DNA of 13,907 bases from Candidatus Bathyarchaeota archaeon (GCA_026967815.1 JAPUUO010000026.1:1-13907), one strand, 5' to 3'. Counted from the first letter of the stretch, positions 1-7,074 are shown. A program made the numbers and translations. Notes: generated by a model from the letters alone, not told the origin.

Positions 1-421
1 CGCAGCCAACGTTTTTGAAGTCAGCATATCCTGCCGCAATGACCTTTGAAGCATCGCCATAGTCTCTTACTGCTTCACATACTTCCTTCATCAGAATCGT
101 CGCTTCCACAGATGTTTTCACCCCGAAAAGCCCTGCTTTAACATAGTCTGCTCCACAGGCAGTAGCCCCTAAAGCTGCGAGAGAAGCCGTTCCAGGCAGG
201 TTCGGCAAGTCGCCGATCGTTGCACTTACTTCCACATTGTCTGGAACGATTTCTTTAACTCGCCTGATTACTCTGGGAAAGTTGGCACCTAACGAGCCTT
301 CTTTCGGGTTTTTGACATCGATTATGTGAGCTCTTCCTCTAACAGCTTCTAAGGCTTCTGTCTCGTTCACAACGCTGACCAACAACTTCAATGAATCCGC
401 CACAACTAGGTTTCTTTTCAT
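1..421 (-). CDS. mfnB: (5-formylfuran-3-yl)methyl phosphate synthase, 3' part missing at window edge
   Basis: MfnB condenses two glyceraldehyde-3-phosphate molecules to the furan precursor of methanofuran, the C1 carrier of the archaeal Wood-Ljungdahl/methanogenesis pathway. About 140 residues are visible. The fingerprints IIDVKNPKEGSLGANFP, VSATIGD, SLAALGA and ADYVKAG match the M. jannaschii enzyme as I recall it. Two starts are possible: ATG at 419-421, used here, or TTG at 389-391. The TTG start puts the Schiff-base lysine of DVKNP at residue 27 and the lysine of YVKAG at residue 85, exactly the family numbering. It also begins with KLLVS, like the family N-terminus. A weak TATA-like element at about 436-444 fits the TTG start better as well. 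The last third of the TIM barrel, including a further active-site lysine, lies outside the window. The family assignment is firm; the start is not. Confidence 0.93.
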   Translation of the reverse strand, partial: MKRNLVVADSLKLLVSVVNETEALEAVRGRAHIIDVKNPKEGSLGANFPRVIRRVKEIVPDNVEVSATIGDLPNLPGTASLAALGATACGADYVKAGLFGVKTSVEATILMKEVCEAVRDYGDASKVIAAGYADFKNVGC

Positions 422-558
422 GTTGCGCAATCATATCTATTTAGGACTCGCACAAAAGTTTTGTCAGGACCAACACCTTCAGCTGCATGCTCTCAAATCT
501 GTCAAGTCTAAACTCCTAAGCCTCAACGATAGCTCCAGTCAAGATGGGAAAAGTCCAC

Positions 559-643
559 GCACCAAATCGCGTTCTTGTCTGCGGGTGCAGTTGTGGTGGT
601 GTTGGGAGCTGTGTGCTCCTCCACCACAACTCCGATTACGGAG
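559..643. ncRNA. Hairpin-rich element, possible structured RNA or leader
   Basis: Three stems follow each other almost without gaps. Stem A is GCACC (559-563) with GGTGC (584-588), extended by CGC/GCG after a 4-base bulge. Stem B is AGTTGTGGTGG (589-599) with CCACCACAACT (621-631), extended by GGGAGC/GCTCCT after another 4-base bulge and closed by a TGTGT loop. Stem C is CTCCG-ATTA-CGGAG (630-643). The strand cannot be decided. On the minus strand it would lie in the 5' leader region of mfnB; on the plus strand it would be a free-standing RNA. A GGGAAAAGTCC box just upstream (546-556) recalls the RNase P CR-I box, but the matching CR-V partner is missing. Confidence 0.4.
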
Positions 644-790
644 AGGCAGTTGAAACATGGAATCCAGCGGAATCAGAAGCTTCTTATCAAGAGAGAAAGT
701 TGTTGTTCACCTAAAATCTAGGAACCTGCGAACAGCAACTTATGTGCCTTTAGTTTGTCATTCGAATTAGCTTAAAATTGAGATTTTGCT

Positions 791-835
791 TAGAAGTAGT
801 AGTCTTTTTCCCACGATTCTGTACTACTACTTCTA
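791..835. repeat. Perfect 13-bp inverted repeat (hairpin)
   Basis: TAGAAGTAGTAGT at 791-803 is the exact reverse complement of ACTACTACTTCTA at 823-835, with a 19-base loop. No coding sequence explains it. It could be an operator, a transcript-end hairpin or the remnant of a small palindromic element. The run of bases just past it (834-846, TAGATTAATCTTC) recurs at 11315-11327. Confidence 0.7.
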
Positions 836-926
836 GATTAATCTTCCACCGAGCTTCTAAGTTGTTGAAGCTAAGGCTAGCCGTGTTCCTGGGGGCTGTT
901 ACAATTTTATATCTTTCAGAAATGTT

Positions 927-1076
927 ATGGGACGTTCTGAGGAAAAAAGAAAATCAGTTGCCTGGCAGCCTTGGACAAATCCTAAATTCTCGGTCGCCCT
1001 TGAGCGCCAGTTTTTCTCTGCTAACAACATAGATTATAAAGGAGAAATCTGTGAGTCGATCACTAAGCCCAATTGA
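927..1076 (+). CDS. Possible small ORF, 49 aa, unknown
   Basis: This ATG-started frame encodes 49 residues, beginning MGRSEEKRKSVAWQPW and ending ESITKPN. The mixture of charged, aromatic and small residues is protein-like, and better than the overlapping frame at 778-1032. There is no clear ribosome binding site, and the nearby TATA-like element (905-913) sits too close to act as its promoter at normal spacing. I recognise no family. It may equally be a chance frame. Confidence 0.2.
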   Translation: MGRSEEKRKSVAWQPWTNPKFSVALERQFFSANNIDYKGEICESITKPN

Positions 1077-1149
1077 AAAACTGTGGAACGAGATGAGCGA
1101 AGTAGGCACCGTGCTATTTTGCCTCGATTTTATCAGCAATTACATCTAG
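1051..1149 (+). pseudogene. Possible 5' remnant of a gene truncated at the coaBC end
   Basis: A GTG start follows a good Shine-Dalgarno sequence (AAAGGAG at 1038-1044). The first 21 codons read like a genuine N-terminus (SLSPIEKLWNEMSEVGTV). This natural-looking stretch ends at 1113, exactly where the coaBC stop codon begins on the other strand. The remaining 11 codons are antisense to coaBC and run into a stop at 1147-1149. The N-terminus vaguely resembles acyltransferase/condensation-type proteins starting with LSP-E motifs, but this is too short to assign. My reading is a gene fragment left at a rearrangement junction; chance is the alternative. Confidence 0.3.
1076..1080 (-). terminator. 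Oligo-T tract after the CoA operon
   Basis: On the minus strand a T5 run lies 34 bases past the coaBC stop. Archaeal transcription ends at oligo-T tracts without needing a hairpin, so this is a plausible but weak terminator. Confidence 0.3.
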
Positions 1150-2379
1150 AAGGGTCTGGGCGGCTTCTCGTTTCGTCATAAGAGGGACATGAACAACTTC
1201 TCGCTTCTCGTCTATAATGAAAATTTCGTTGGTTTCAACTCCAAATCCGACGCCTTTTCTAGCCACATCATTTGCCACTATCAAGGCGGCCTTGGCTTCT
1301 TTCAATCGTTGATAAGCGTTCTGAACGAGCTCCTTATCAGACACGTTGTATTCTGCCTTAAACGCGACAAGAAAGGCGTTTGGACTAGTTTTTTTCACAA
1401 CATCTATGATTTTCGGTGTGGTTTCAAGTCTCACGTCAAGCGCAGAGGTCTTGTGCGTCGACACTTTGAAATCGTAGGGCTTCTTTGGTGCCCAATCAGT
1501 AGCCGCGGCTGCAGCTATTACGGCATCGTACTTCTGGGATTTCAGCTCTGAAACAACGGCTTCATACATTTCCGTTGTGGTTTCCACACGGATCACTCGA
1601 GCTTCAGCAGGCGGAGTAACCGTTCCGGGACCATAAATCACGGTGACTTCGGCGCCTCGCAACAGTGCCTCTCTTGCTACCTCTATGCCCATTAGACCCG
1701 AGCTTTTGTTTGTGATGATTCTCACTGGGTCGATATACTCCAAGGTTGGACCAGCTGTCACCAAAATCTTCATTCCGTCAAAGTCTTTAGATGCCGAGAG
1801 TTTACGGATGACAACTCGCAGAATCTCTTCGGTTCCAGCAATCTTCGCTTTTCCTTCTTCAATCCTTGGTCCTACAAATTCCACGCCAAAGGTTTTGAGT
1901 TTCTGAACGTTCGCGTCCAAAATGGGATGTCTGTACATAGATTCATGCATGGCAGGAACAACAACAATTGGTATTTTTGAGCCGAAAGCCGTTGACGCAA
2001 CCGATGTCACAGTTGTATCATCGATTCCTGACGCAATCTTGCCAATAGTATTAGCAGTAGCCGGCGCAACGAGAATCAACTCAGCCTTGTGAACGTGGGC
2101 ACCAGCCAACGCTACATGTTCAATCTTTCCAGTCAGCTCGGTTACAACAGGGTTTCCAGTGGCCCATTCCATAAGGTAAGGCTGAATAATCTTCTGAGCC
2201 ATCGTCGACATTACAGCGAAAACTTCAGCACCGTGTCTCATCAGCTGCCTGGCAATTTCTGGACACTGAACTGCGGCGACGCTTCCCGTGATACATAAAA
2301 CTATGCGTTTTTCCTTCAGCTCTTCTCCTCTTGTTCGCAGGATGTCTTTCGAAGGATGAACCAAGCCAAAAGCCTCCAT
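1114..2379 (-). CDS. coaBC: Bifunctional phosphopantothenoylcysteine decarboxylase / phosphopantothenate-cysteine ligase
   Basis: The enzyme joins cysteine to 4'-phosphopantothenate (CoaB) and decarboxylates the product to 4'-phosphopantetheine (CoaC). The 421 residues split into an FMN-binding CoaC domain (about 24-195) and a CoaB domain (about 203-420). In CoaC I see TGSVAA (31-36), the likely catalytic histidine H88 in EHVAL, APATANT (105-111) and PAMHESMY (142-149). PAMH replaces the bacterial PAMN motif; I believe this is the usual archaeal form. CoaB shows VTAGPTLEYIDPVR, TNKSSGLMG (223-231) and AATDWAP (292-298). Full family length, no defects. Its ATG abuts the TAG stop of the preceding PLP decarboxylase with no gap, so the two are probably translated together. 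It is the last gene of the CoA operon. Confidence 0.97.
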   Translation of the reverse strand: MEAFGLVHPSKDILRTRGEELKEKRIVLCITGSVAAVQCPEIARQLMRHGAEVFAVMSTMAQKIIQPYLMEWATGNPVVTELTGKIEHVALAGAHVHKAELILVAPATANTIGKIASGIDDTTVTSVASTAFGSKIPIVVVPAMHESMYRHPILDANVQKLKTFGVEFVGPRIEEGKAKIAGTEEILRVVIRKLSASKDFDGMKILVTAGPTLEYIDPVRIITNKSSGLMGIEVAREALLRGAEVTVIYGPGTVTPPAEARVIRVETTTEMYEAVVSELKSQKYDAVIAAAAATDWAPKKPYDFKVSTHKTSALDVRLETTPKIIDVVKKTSPNAFLVAFKAEYNVSDKELVQNAYQRLKEAKAALIVANDVARKGVGFGVETNEIFIIDEKREVVHVPLMTKREAAQTLLDVIADKIEAK

Positions 2380-3549
2380 CTACGTGATTTCCTTCACAAT
2401 GTTCTTTAGATCTTTGAGGAAACTTTGAACATGTACAAGCCTAACATGAGGCATCACGGCGACTCGAATGTGATTGGGAAAAACGGACACTGCCCGACCT
2501 CTTTCCCTTAGTTTCTGCGCCAACAAGTGAACGTCTATACCATTTGATTTGATGCCAACAATATTCATCACCGGCTTGGTTACAAGGCTGACCTCTTCCA
2601 TGTTCTCTATCGCCTCTGCAAGTTTCCACGTCAAATCCATACACCGCTTAACTACTGCCCTATAGCCTTCCCGTCCAAGATGCGTCAACAAAGCCCAAAC
2701 AGCCACGGCAGACGCTCCTGAACGTGTTCCTATTATAGTGCTCTGTACCGTGTTTCCCCCTGCCAAATAGGGGACTTCAACGCTAACGCTTTTCATAATT
2801 TCCTCGTTTCGAAACAATATTCCCCCAGCTGGAATAGGAGCCAACCCCATCTTGTGAGGATCTACTGTAATCGAACAGACCCCAGACAATTTGAAGTCAA
2901 AATCCAAGTTAGCATAGCCCAATTCTTTGAAGAAGGGGAGCACAAAACCTCCGAAAGCCGCGTCAACATGAAGGAAAAGCTCATGCGCCACGGCTATTTC
3001 AGAAAGCTCGGGTATTGGGTCTACAATGCCTAGGTCAGTTGTGCCAGCTATCCCAACAATTGCAAGAGTGTTAGACGTAATCTCCCTTTTTACCGCCGCC
3101 GTATCAACTTGAAACCTTTCATTGGGCTTCACTCTGATCAGTTCGAGCCCCAACAAATTTGCTGCCTTGTCGAAGGAGTAATGTGCTGAAGCTGGAACGA
3201 TGACTTCGTTTCGCTTTTCCTTAGACAAATTTCGGGCTGCCCATAACGCTGTGATGTTTGCTTCAGTTCCCCCAGAAACAAAGTGGCCGCATGCATTTGG
3301 ATTTGAAAGCAGTGAGCCAAGGAGTTGAATGGCCTCTTTCTCTAGTTTCACGGTGGCAGGAAAAAGCCCTGGGTCGCCTAGGTTCTTCTCAAGGCATGTC
3401 GTGTAGATCTGTGTGGCCAACTCGAGGGGTTTTGTGCACATTGAGCCGAGAATCTGTCCAGAATCATAGGTGAAATCTTCTCTAAGTCTTGACATAAGTT
3501 GTTGTAAGACCAAAGTCTTTGGCAAGCCTTTTTCGTTCAATTTGTCCAC
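2380..3549 (-). CDS. mfnA: MfnA-type PLP decarboxylase, likely L-aspartate 1-decarboxylase (or tyrosine decarboxylase)
   Basis: This is a group II PLP-dependent amino-acid decarboxylase of 389 residues, about the family's usual length. Visible motifs are GSMCT (35-39), NLGDPGLF (56-63), HFVSGGTEAN (89-98), GIAGTTDLG (166-174), HVDAAFGG (194-201, with the PLP-pairing Asp196) and DPHKMG (230-235, with PLP lysine K233). Archaeal members either make beta-alanine from aspartate for CoA (Thermococcus type) or tyramine from tyrosine for methanofuran (Methanocaldococcus MfnA); some may do both. Placement inside a CoA operon, just before coaBC, favours aspartate; mfnB about 2 kb downstream leaves tyrosine open. 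The start is GTG at 3547-3549, preceded by AAAGG four bases away and 19 bases after the panB stop. The gene symbol reflects the family, not a proven substrate. Confidence 0.92.
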   Translation of the reverse strand: MDKLNEKGLPKTLVLQQLMSRLREDFTYDSGQILGSMCTKPLELATQIYTTCLEKNLGDPGLFPATVKLEKEAIQLLGSLLSNPNACGHFVSGGTEANITALWAARNLSKEKRNEVIVPASAHYSFDKAANLLGLELIRVKPNERFQVDTAAVKREITSNTLAIVGIAGTTDLGIVDPIPELSEIAVAHELFLHVDAAFGGFVLPFFKELGYANLDFDFKLSGVCSITVDPHKMGLAPIPAGGILFRNEEIMKSVSVEVPYLAGGNTVQSTIIGTRSGASAVAVWALLTHLGREGYRAVVKRCMDLTWKLAEAIENMEEVSLVTKPVMNIVGIKSNGIDVHLLAQKLRERGRAVSVFPNHIRVAVMPHVRLVHVQSFLKDLKNIVKEIT

Positions 3550-3568
3550 TGAACCTTTGCGTTAATCA

Positions 3569-4336
3569 TCAATGGTATGTATGTTCTTTATCTGGGTAGA
3601 CACTACTCGAAACTTCTTCCTGAAACTTCGCAATTGCCTCTTTTATAATCTTGTTTAGGCTGGCATATCTCTTCAGATATTTGGGAGCAAAGCTTTCGTC
3701 GAATCCAAGCATGTCGTTGATCACCAAAACTTGTCCATCACAATATTTTCCAGCTCCAATGCCTATGGTGGGTGCCATCACTGCTTCTGTGATTCTCTTG
3801 GCAAGAGTTTCAGGCATACATTCCAATACCATGGAGAAAACACCCAGTTCATCCAGCTTTAATGCATCATGAAAGATTTTTTGGGCTTCTGGGGGCTGTT
3901 TTCCTTTTACCCGATAGCTTTCTGCTGTTTGAGGTAGGAGTCCTACATGTCCCATGACGGGGATTCCAGCTTTCAACAATGTCTTAACTATTTTGGACCT
4001 GTTTCCCTCGATTTTCACTCCGTGTGCTCCAGCTTCAATGAATCGTTTAGCGTTTCTTAGAGCATCTTCCACGGTTCTGTCGCTTTTGATTGGCATGTCG
4101 CCGACTATCGGAGTGTTTTCTGCTCCTCGTGCCACGGCTCGCGTATGATAAAGCATGTCTTCCACCGTTACGCTTTTTGTGTTTTTGTATCCTTGAATTA
4201 CCATTCCTAGGCTGTCGCCCACAAGTATGAGGTCGATTCTAGCCTCGTCAAGTATCTTCGCCATTTGGTAGTCATACGCTGTCAGCATGATGATTTTCGC
4301 TTTGCCCTTCTTCATCCGTAGCGCATTAAGCTTCAT
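3569..4336 (-). CDS. panB: 3-methyl-2-oxobutanoate hydroxymethyltransferase (ketopantoate synthase)
   Basis: PanB transfers a hydroxymethyl group from methylene-tetrahydropterin to 2-oxoisovalerate, giving ketopantoate, the first committed CoA step. The 255 residues form the TIM-barrel family fold. The metal ligands known from E. coli (Asp45, Asp84, Glu114) correspond to Asp41 in VGDSLGMV, Asp80 in VGDMP and Glu110 in VKIEG; the catalytic Glu181 corresponds to Glu172 in LECMP. The C-terminal signature GAGKYCDGQVLVINDMLG (194-211) is intact. The ATG overlaps the panE stop in an ATGA junction. In archaea the one-carbon donor is probably a methanopterin derivative, which is inference from the mfnB neighbour. 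Confidence 0.97.
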   Translation of the reverse strand: MKLNALRMKKGKAKIIMLTAYDYQMAKILDEARIDLILVGDSLGMVIQGYKNTKSVTVEDMLYHTRAVARGAENTPIVGDMPIKSDRTVEDALRNAKRFIEAGAHGVKIEGNRSKIVKTLLKAGIPVMGHVGLLPQTAESYRVKGKQPPEAQKIFHDALKLDELGVFSMVLECMPETLAKRITEAVMAPTIGIGAGKYCDGQVLVINDMLGFDESFAPKYLKRYASLNKIIKEAIAKFQEEVSSSVYPDKEHTYH

Positions 4337-5226
4337 TTTCGCTGGACCTCCAAGAATTTGATCAAGCCAACTAAGGCTTCGTTTACAGGCGCTGGAATGC
4401 TATGTTTTCTTCCCAGTTCTACTATCTTTCCGTTTAGAAAGTCGATTTCTGTCTTCTTTCGCTTCATTATGTCCTGGTACATAGAAGAGTAGTTCGTGTA
4501 TCTGCCAATTTTCCGTTCAACACATTCTTCAAGATTCCGTTCAAATCGTGTTCCTTCAGCCTTTCCGACGTCGATGCATTCTCGGATAATCTCATGTCGA
4601 ATTTCCTTTAGGCTCTCAAGCAAAATCTCATTGTTTTTAACCTGCAAAATCGTGGTCAACGGATTTAGCACACAATTCACAGTCAGTTTCCTCCAAATCT
4701 CCTCTTGCATTTCATTTGAAATCACGGTTTTCAACCCGGATTCACTAAGAACTCGTGCAATTCTTTCTGAGGTTTGAGTTGATTCCAGTACGGTTTCTCC
4801 CTGCCAGAAAGAGATTTTCCCAGGTTCAAAGAATTCTGCTGCCGACGTGACCAGGCCTCTTACGACTTCAGCTCTGTCCTCAACAACCTTCTCCGCAATG
4901 TCTTTAATTCCCAGCCCGTTTGGCAGAACCAGTATTACCGTGTCGTTTCTTATGATAGATTTTATGCCCGTAACCGCGCTTGCAGCATCATATGCCTTTG
5001 TGGTTAGAAAAATCAGACTATCAGAAGGGACTTCTCTTATTGCAGTTTCGGCTTCTACGAAGAACTTGCCCTTGGCATCACCTAAAAGGGTCAAGCCACT
5101 TTTGTTGACAACGTCTACATGGTCTTTGCGGCCTATCAAAGTGACATCATTTCTTCTCGAGAGCAAAGCTCCAAATGCGCTGCCGATTGCGCCTGCGCCT
5201 AGGATGAAGATTTTGTTGAAACTCAT
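4333..5226 (-). CDS. panE: 2-dehydropantoate 2-reductase (ketopantoate reductase)
   Basis: PanE reduces ketopantoate to pantoate with NAD(P)H. The chosen ATG (5224-5226) gives 297 residues starting directly before the Rossmann fingerprint ILGAGAIGSAFG (8-19). It overlaps the upstream stop as ATGA and has GGGAG eight bases upstream. A longer frame reaches 5259 but would overlap the preceding gene by 37 bases and add an N-terminal tail. The catalytic lysine is K180 in IWRKLTVN (177-184). The C-terminal ketopantoate-binding signature SSMYQDI with TEIDFLNG (259-266) is present. The Thermococcus enzyme is known to be feedback-inhibited by CoA, so this may be the control point of the operon's pathway; nothing in this sequence proves it. 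Confidence 0.96.
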   Translation of the reverse strand: MSFNKIFILGAGAIGSAFGALLSRRNDVTLIGRKDHVDVVNKSGLTLLGDAKGKFFVEAETAIREVPSDSLIFLTTKAYDAASAVTGIKSIIRNDTVILVLPNGLGIKDIAEKVVEDRAEVVRGLVTSAAEFFEPGKISFWQGETVLESTQTSERIARVLSESGLKTVISNEMQEEIWRKLTVNCVLNPLTTILQVKNNEILLESLKEIRHEIIRECIDVGKAEGTRFERNLEECVERKIGRYTNYSSMYQDIMKRKKTEIDFLNGKIVELGRKHSIPAPVNEALVGLIKFLEVQRK

Positions 5227-6026
5227 CTTTCTCCCTTCTGCGAAACTGAAATGTAGCATCCTTTTTCGGCAAGCTTTGAAAGTCGCTGGTTGATGAGGTT
5301 GATGGCTTCGCCCAGGTTTTTCTTGTTGCTAAAATTGGCTAAGAGCGTTTCCAACTTGCTTCGTTCTTCTTTTTTGAATTCTTCAGCAATCTTGACCAAG
5401 GCAGGCATAGCTCTTACGATGTTGTCGACTATTGTAACTGTCGCGAACTGAGCGGTTCTTGACAAGGGGTTCAAGTCAATGGCTATGACCTTCTTTCCCA
5501 TCTTAGCCAGTGCTTCCGTTCGGTCTCCATCTTCAAGCGGAACCAAAACCACATCAGCGACAAGAACACCCTCTGGATCCACTCGTCTTCTTTCACTGCC
5601 GATCTCAGGGATTCTCGCAGACGCTGCCTTGCCGACGCCCAAGACTTGTTCAGCACCAACTTTCTCCAACAGCGCTTTGATAGCGAGTTCTCTTTCAGCT
5701 GAACGATAAAAAAGATTAACCTCAATCTTGGCTCCTGTCACTTGAGCGAGTTTCACTATGTCTCTTGCAGCAAGAGCCGCTGCGTTTCCATTAACAGAAA
5801 TAACCGGACGTCTCGCAGTCAGCAAAGCCGCTACAGCAGCTTCCATTGCTTTCAAAGCGTTTTCTCTAGTTTTCTCACCCAGCAGATAGTCAAAAGCCTC
5901 TCCTCTTCCATGCGCAAACAAGCCAGCATCCGCAACAACTCCTGACTTGTAATGCCTGACAAGTCTTTCTCTAATTTGCAGAGATTCAGCTCGTGGATGC
6001 TCTGGTGGAATCTCTGTTTCCCTCAT
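5223..6026 (-). CDS. 4-phosphopantoate-beta-alanine ligase (archaeal phosphopantothenate synthetase)
   Basis: This archaea-specific ATP-dependent ligase (DUF137 family, characterised in Thermococcus kodakarensis) joins 4-phosphopantoate and beta-alanine to give 4'-phosphopantothenate. The 267 residues carry the family hallmarks: IPPEHPRAESL near the N-terminus, RERLVRHYKSGVVADAGL, AHGRGEAFDYLLGEKT (38-53), PVISVNGNAAAL, and near the middle a conserved block ending LVPLEDGDRTEAL, followed by VIAIDLNPLSRTAQ. The beta-alanine it needs can be supplied by the PLP decarboxylase two genes downstream of panE. Start and stop both lie in ATGA overlaps with its neighbours, implying translational coupling. 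Confidence 0.96.
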   Translation of the reverse strand: MRETEIPPEHPRAESLQIRERLVRHYKSGVVADAGLFAHGRGEAFDYLLGEKTRENALKAMEAAVAALLTARRPVISVNGNAAALAARDIVKLAQVTGAKIEVNLFYRSAERELAIKALLEKVGAEQVLGVGKAASARIPEIGSERRRVDPEGVLVADVVLVPLEDGDRTEALAKMGKKVIAIDLNPLSRTAQFATVTIVDNIVRAMPALVKIAEEFKKEERSKLETLLANFSNKKNLGEAINLINQRLSKLAEKGCYISVSQKGER

Positions 6027-6931
6027 AGAAGTCTCGCTCCCTCAAAGTCCACGTCAGCTATAATCACGTTGCGTTCAGAAGGTGCATGCTTGCTGAAAAT
6101 TTCATGAATCTCTTTGACTTGGTCTCGATTGACTATAGAAAAAACAGTCTCTCCAAGCATGGCCATACTGCATCTCAGACCAGCACGATCAGCTTCTCTT
6201 AAAACCTTTCGCAATCTATTCGAAACCAACCCAACATGCTCTGCAAACTTGCGGGAAAACTCCATGAAATTAGAGATTGACGGCTGTCTAGCCAACCCGT
6301 CCACAAGGTCTCCGCCCAATTCGTTTATGCGCGGTCGAAAAGTCTGGCTTGTGAGAATTTTTGCTGTGCGTATCGGACCAAAGCTTAGGCAGGCTACAGC
6401 GTGATCTTCGTTTGTCGGTATTGATTTCACTGTTCCTATGTTTGGCGCTCCGGGTCTCACCCGTATTTGGAGTCCTCCAAAAGCTTCGTCAATGACTGTG
6501 CCAAGTCCGGTTTTACATTCAACTTCAGCAACGTGCGCTATTTGCGCTGTTTCTAAGCGAGATAGATCAAGACTAAGAACATCGTTCAGAGCTAGAGCCA
6601 AGCTTAGGGCTCCAGCGCCACTTGAACCGAATCCGCATCCAATTGGCACCTTAACATCGTGTTCGACGAGCACTCTGTAACTCTGCTCAACTTGAGAAAG
6701 GAAAGCATTTGCGACACGCTTGGAAACCAGAGCAGAATTTGTGGCACTGCCCTTCGTCAGAATTCTTACGGAGTTTCTGACTGATTTTTCAACCATCACC
6801 TCGGTCGTGACCCCGCGAGTTATTGAAACACCTGCACCTCTGGATCCTTTCAACAAAGGATCGTCCGGCTGGTCCCATATCTGAAAAAATCCTGTAATGT
6901 GCCCCGGCGAAAAGGCTCTAGCTTCTTCCAC
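6023..6931 (-). CDS. Pantoate kinase (archaeal, GHMP family)
   Basis: Pantoate kinase phosphorylates pantoate to 4-phosphopantoate, replacing the bacterial order in which pantoate is condensed first. The 302 residues belong to the GHMP kinase superfamily: N-terminal ARAFSPGHITGFF (4-16), and the glycine/serine-rich ATP loop PIGCGFGSSGAGAL (96-109). It matches the type characterised in Thermococcus kodakarensis. The start is GTG at 6929-6931; an upstream ATG near 6952 is out of frame, and the family N-terminus begins just where this frame does. It is the first gene of the CoA operon and its TGA overlaps the ligase start as ATGA. A TATA-like promoter lies about 75 bases upstream. Confidence 0.95.
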   Translation of the reverse strand: MEEARAFSPGHITGFFQIWDQPDDPLLKGSRGAGVSITRGVTTEVMVEKSVRNSVRILTKGSATNSALVSKRVANAFLSQVEQSYRVLVEHDVKVPIGCGFGSSGAGALSLALALNDVLSLDLSRLETAQIAHVAEVECKTGLGTVIDEAFGGLQIRVRPGAPNIGTVKSIPTNEDHAVACLSFGPIRTAKILTSQTFRPRINELGGDLVDGLARQPSISNFMEFSRKFAEHVGLVSNRLRKVLREADRAGLRCSMAMLGETVFSIVNRDQVKEIHEIFSKHAPSERNVIIADVDFEGARLL

Positions 6932-7002
6932 GGCAAAGCACCAGGAGTTTCTGTTGTCATGTCCATTGGGTAGGTACGAGCTATTTGAAAAAACATGCTG
7001 GG

Positions 7003-7014
7003 ATAAGTATTTCG
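7003..7014 (-). promoter_or_regulatory. Candidate BRE/TATA promoter of the CoA operon
   Basis: On the minus strand this reads CGAAATACTTAT: a purine-rich BRE-like part followed by an AT-rich TATA-like part. A start about 26 bases downstream would give a leader of roughly 45 bases before the GTG of pantoate kinase. It suggests the operon is transcribed separately from the regulator gene upstream. Confidence 0.45.
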
Positions 7015-7074
7015 TATGGTTTGTTTAGACTTCTTTAAACAAGAGTACAGTAGCGGTTTTGTCTTGGTGAGAAT

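Larger units (their letters stand above)
422..1113. other. Intergenic stretch with hairpins and possible gene remnants
   Basis: This is 692 bases between the end of the CoA operon and mfnB. Longer open frames here (plus 420-653 and 778-1032) have no recognisable protein character and run over inverted repeats, so I do not call them genes. What can be seen is a run of contiguous hairpins at 559-643, a perfect 13-bp inverted repeat at 791-835, and two short plus-strand ORFs at 927-1076 and 1051-1149. An AT-rich TATA-like element (TTTTATATC) lies at about 905-913. No tRNA or recognised RNA family was identified. Confidence 0.6.

Noticed and set aside
530..700. RNase P RNA gene on the plus strand
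   Set aside because: The GGGAAAAGTCC box resembles CR-I, but helix P4 requires a GGCTT-type partner downstream; the nearest candidate (AGCTTCTTAT near 680) cannot pair with the CC of the box. A covariance search would settle it.
755..780. tRNA T-arm-like TTCGAAT
   Set aside because: The flanking bases do not form the T-stem on either strand and no acceptor or anticodon arms are present.
420..1032. Plus-strand ORFs 420-653 and 778-1032
   Set aside because: Low-complexity, cysteine/serine/leucine-rich translations crossing hairpins, no ribosome binding site, no family resemblance.
5227..5259. Longer panE start at 5259
   Set aside because: It would add 11 residues before the Rossmann fold and overlap the upstream gene by 37 bases, whereas the ATG at 5226 has both an ATGA junction and a ribosome binding site.
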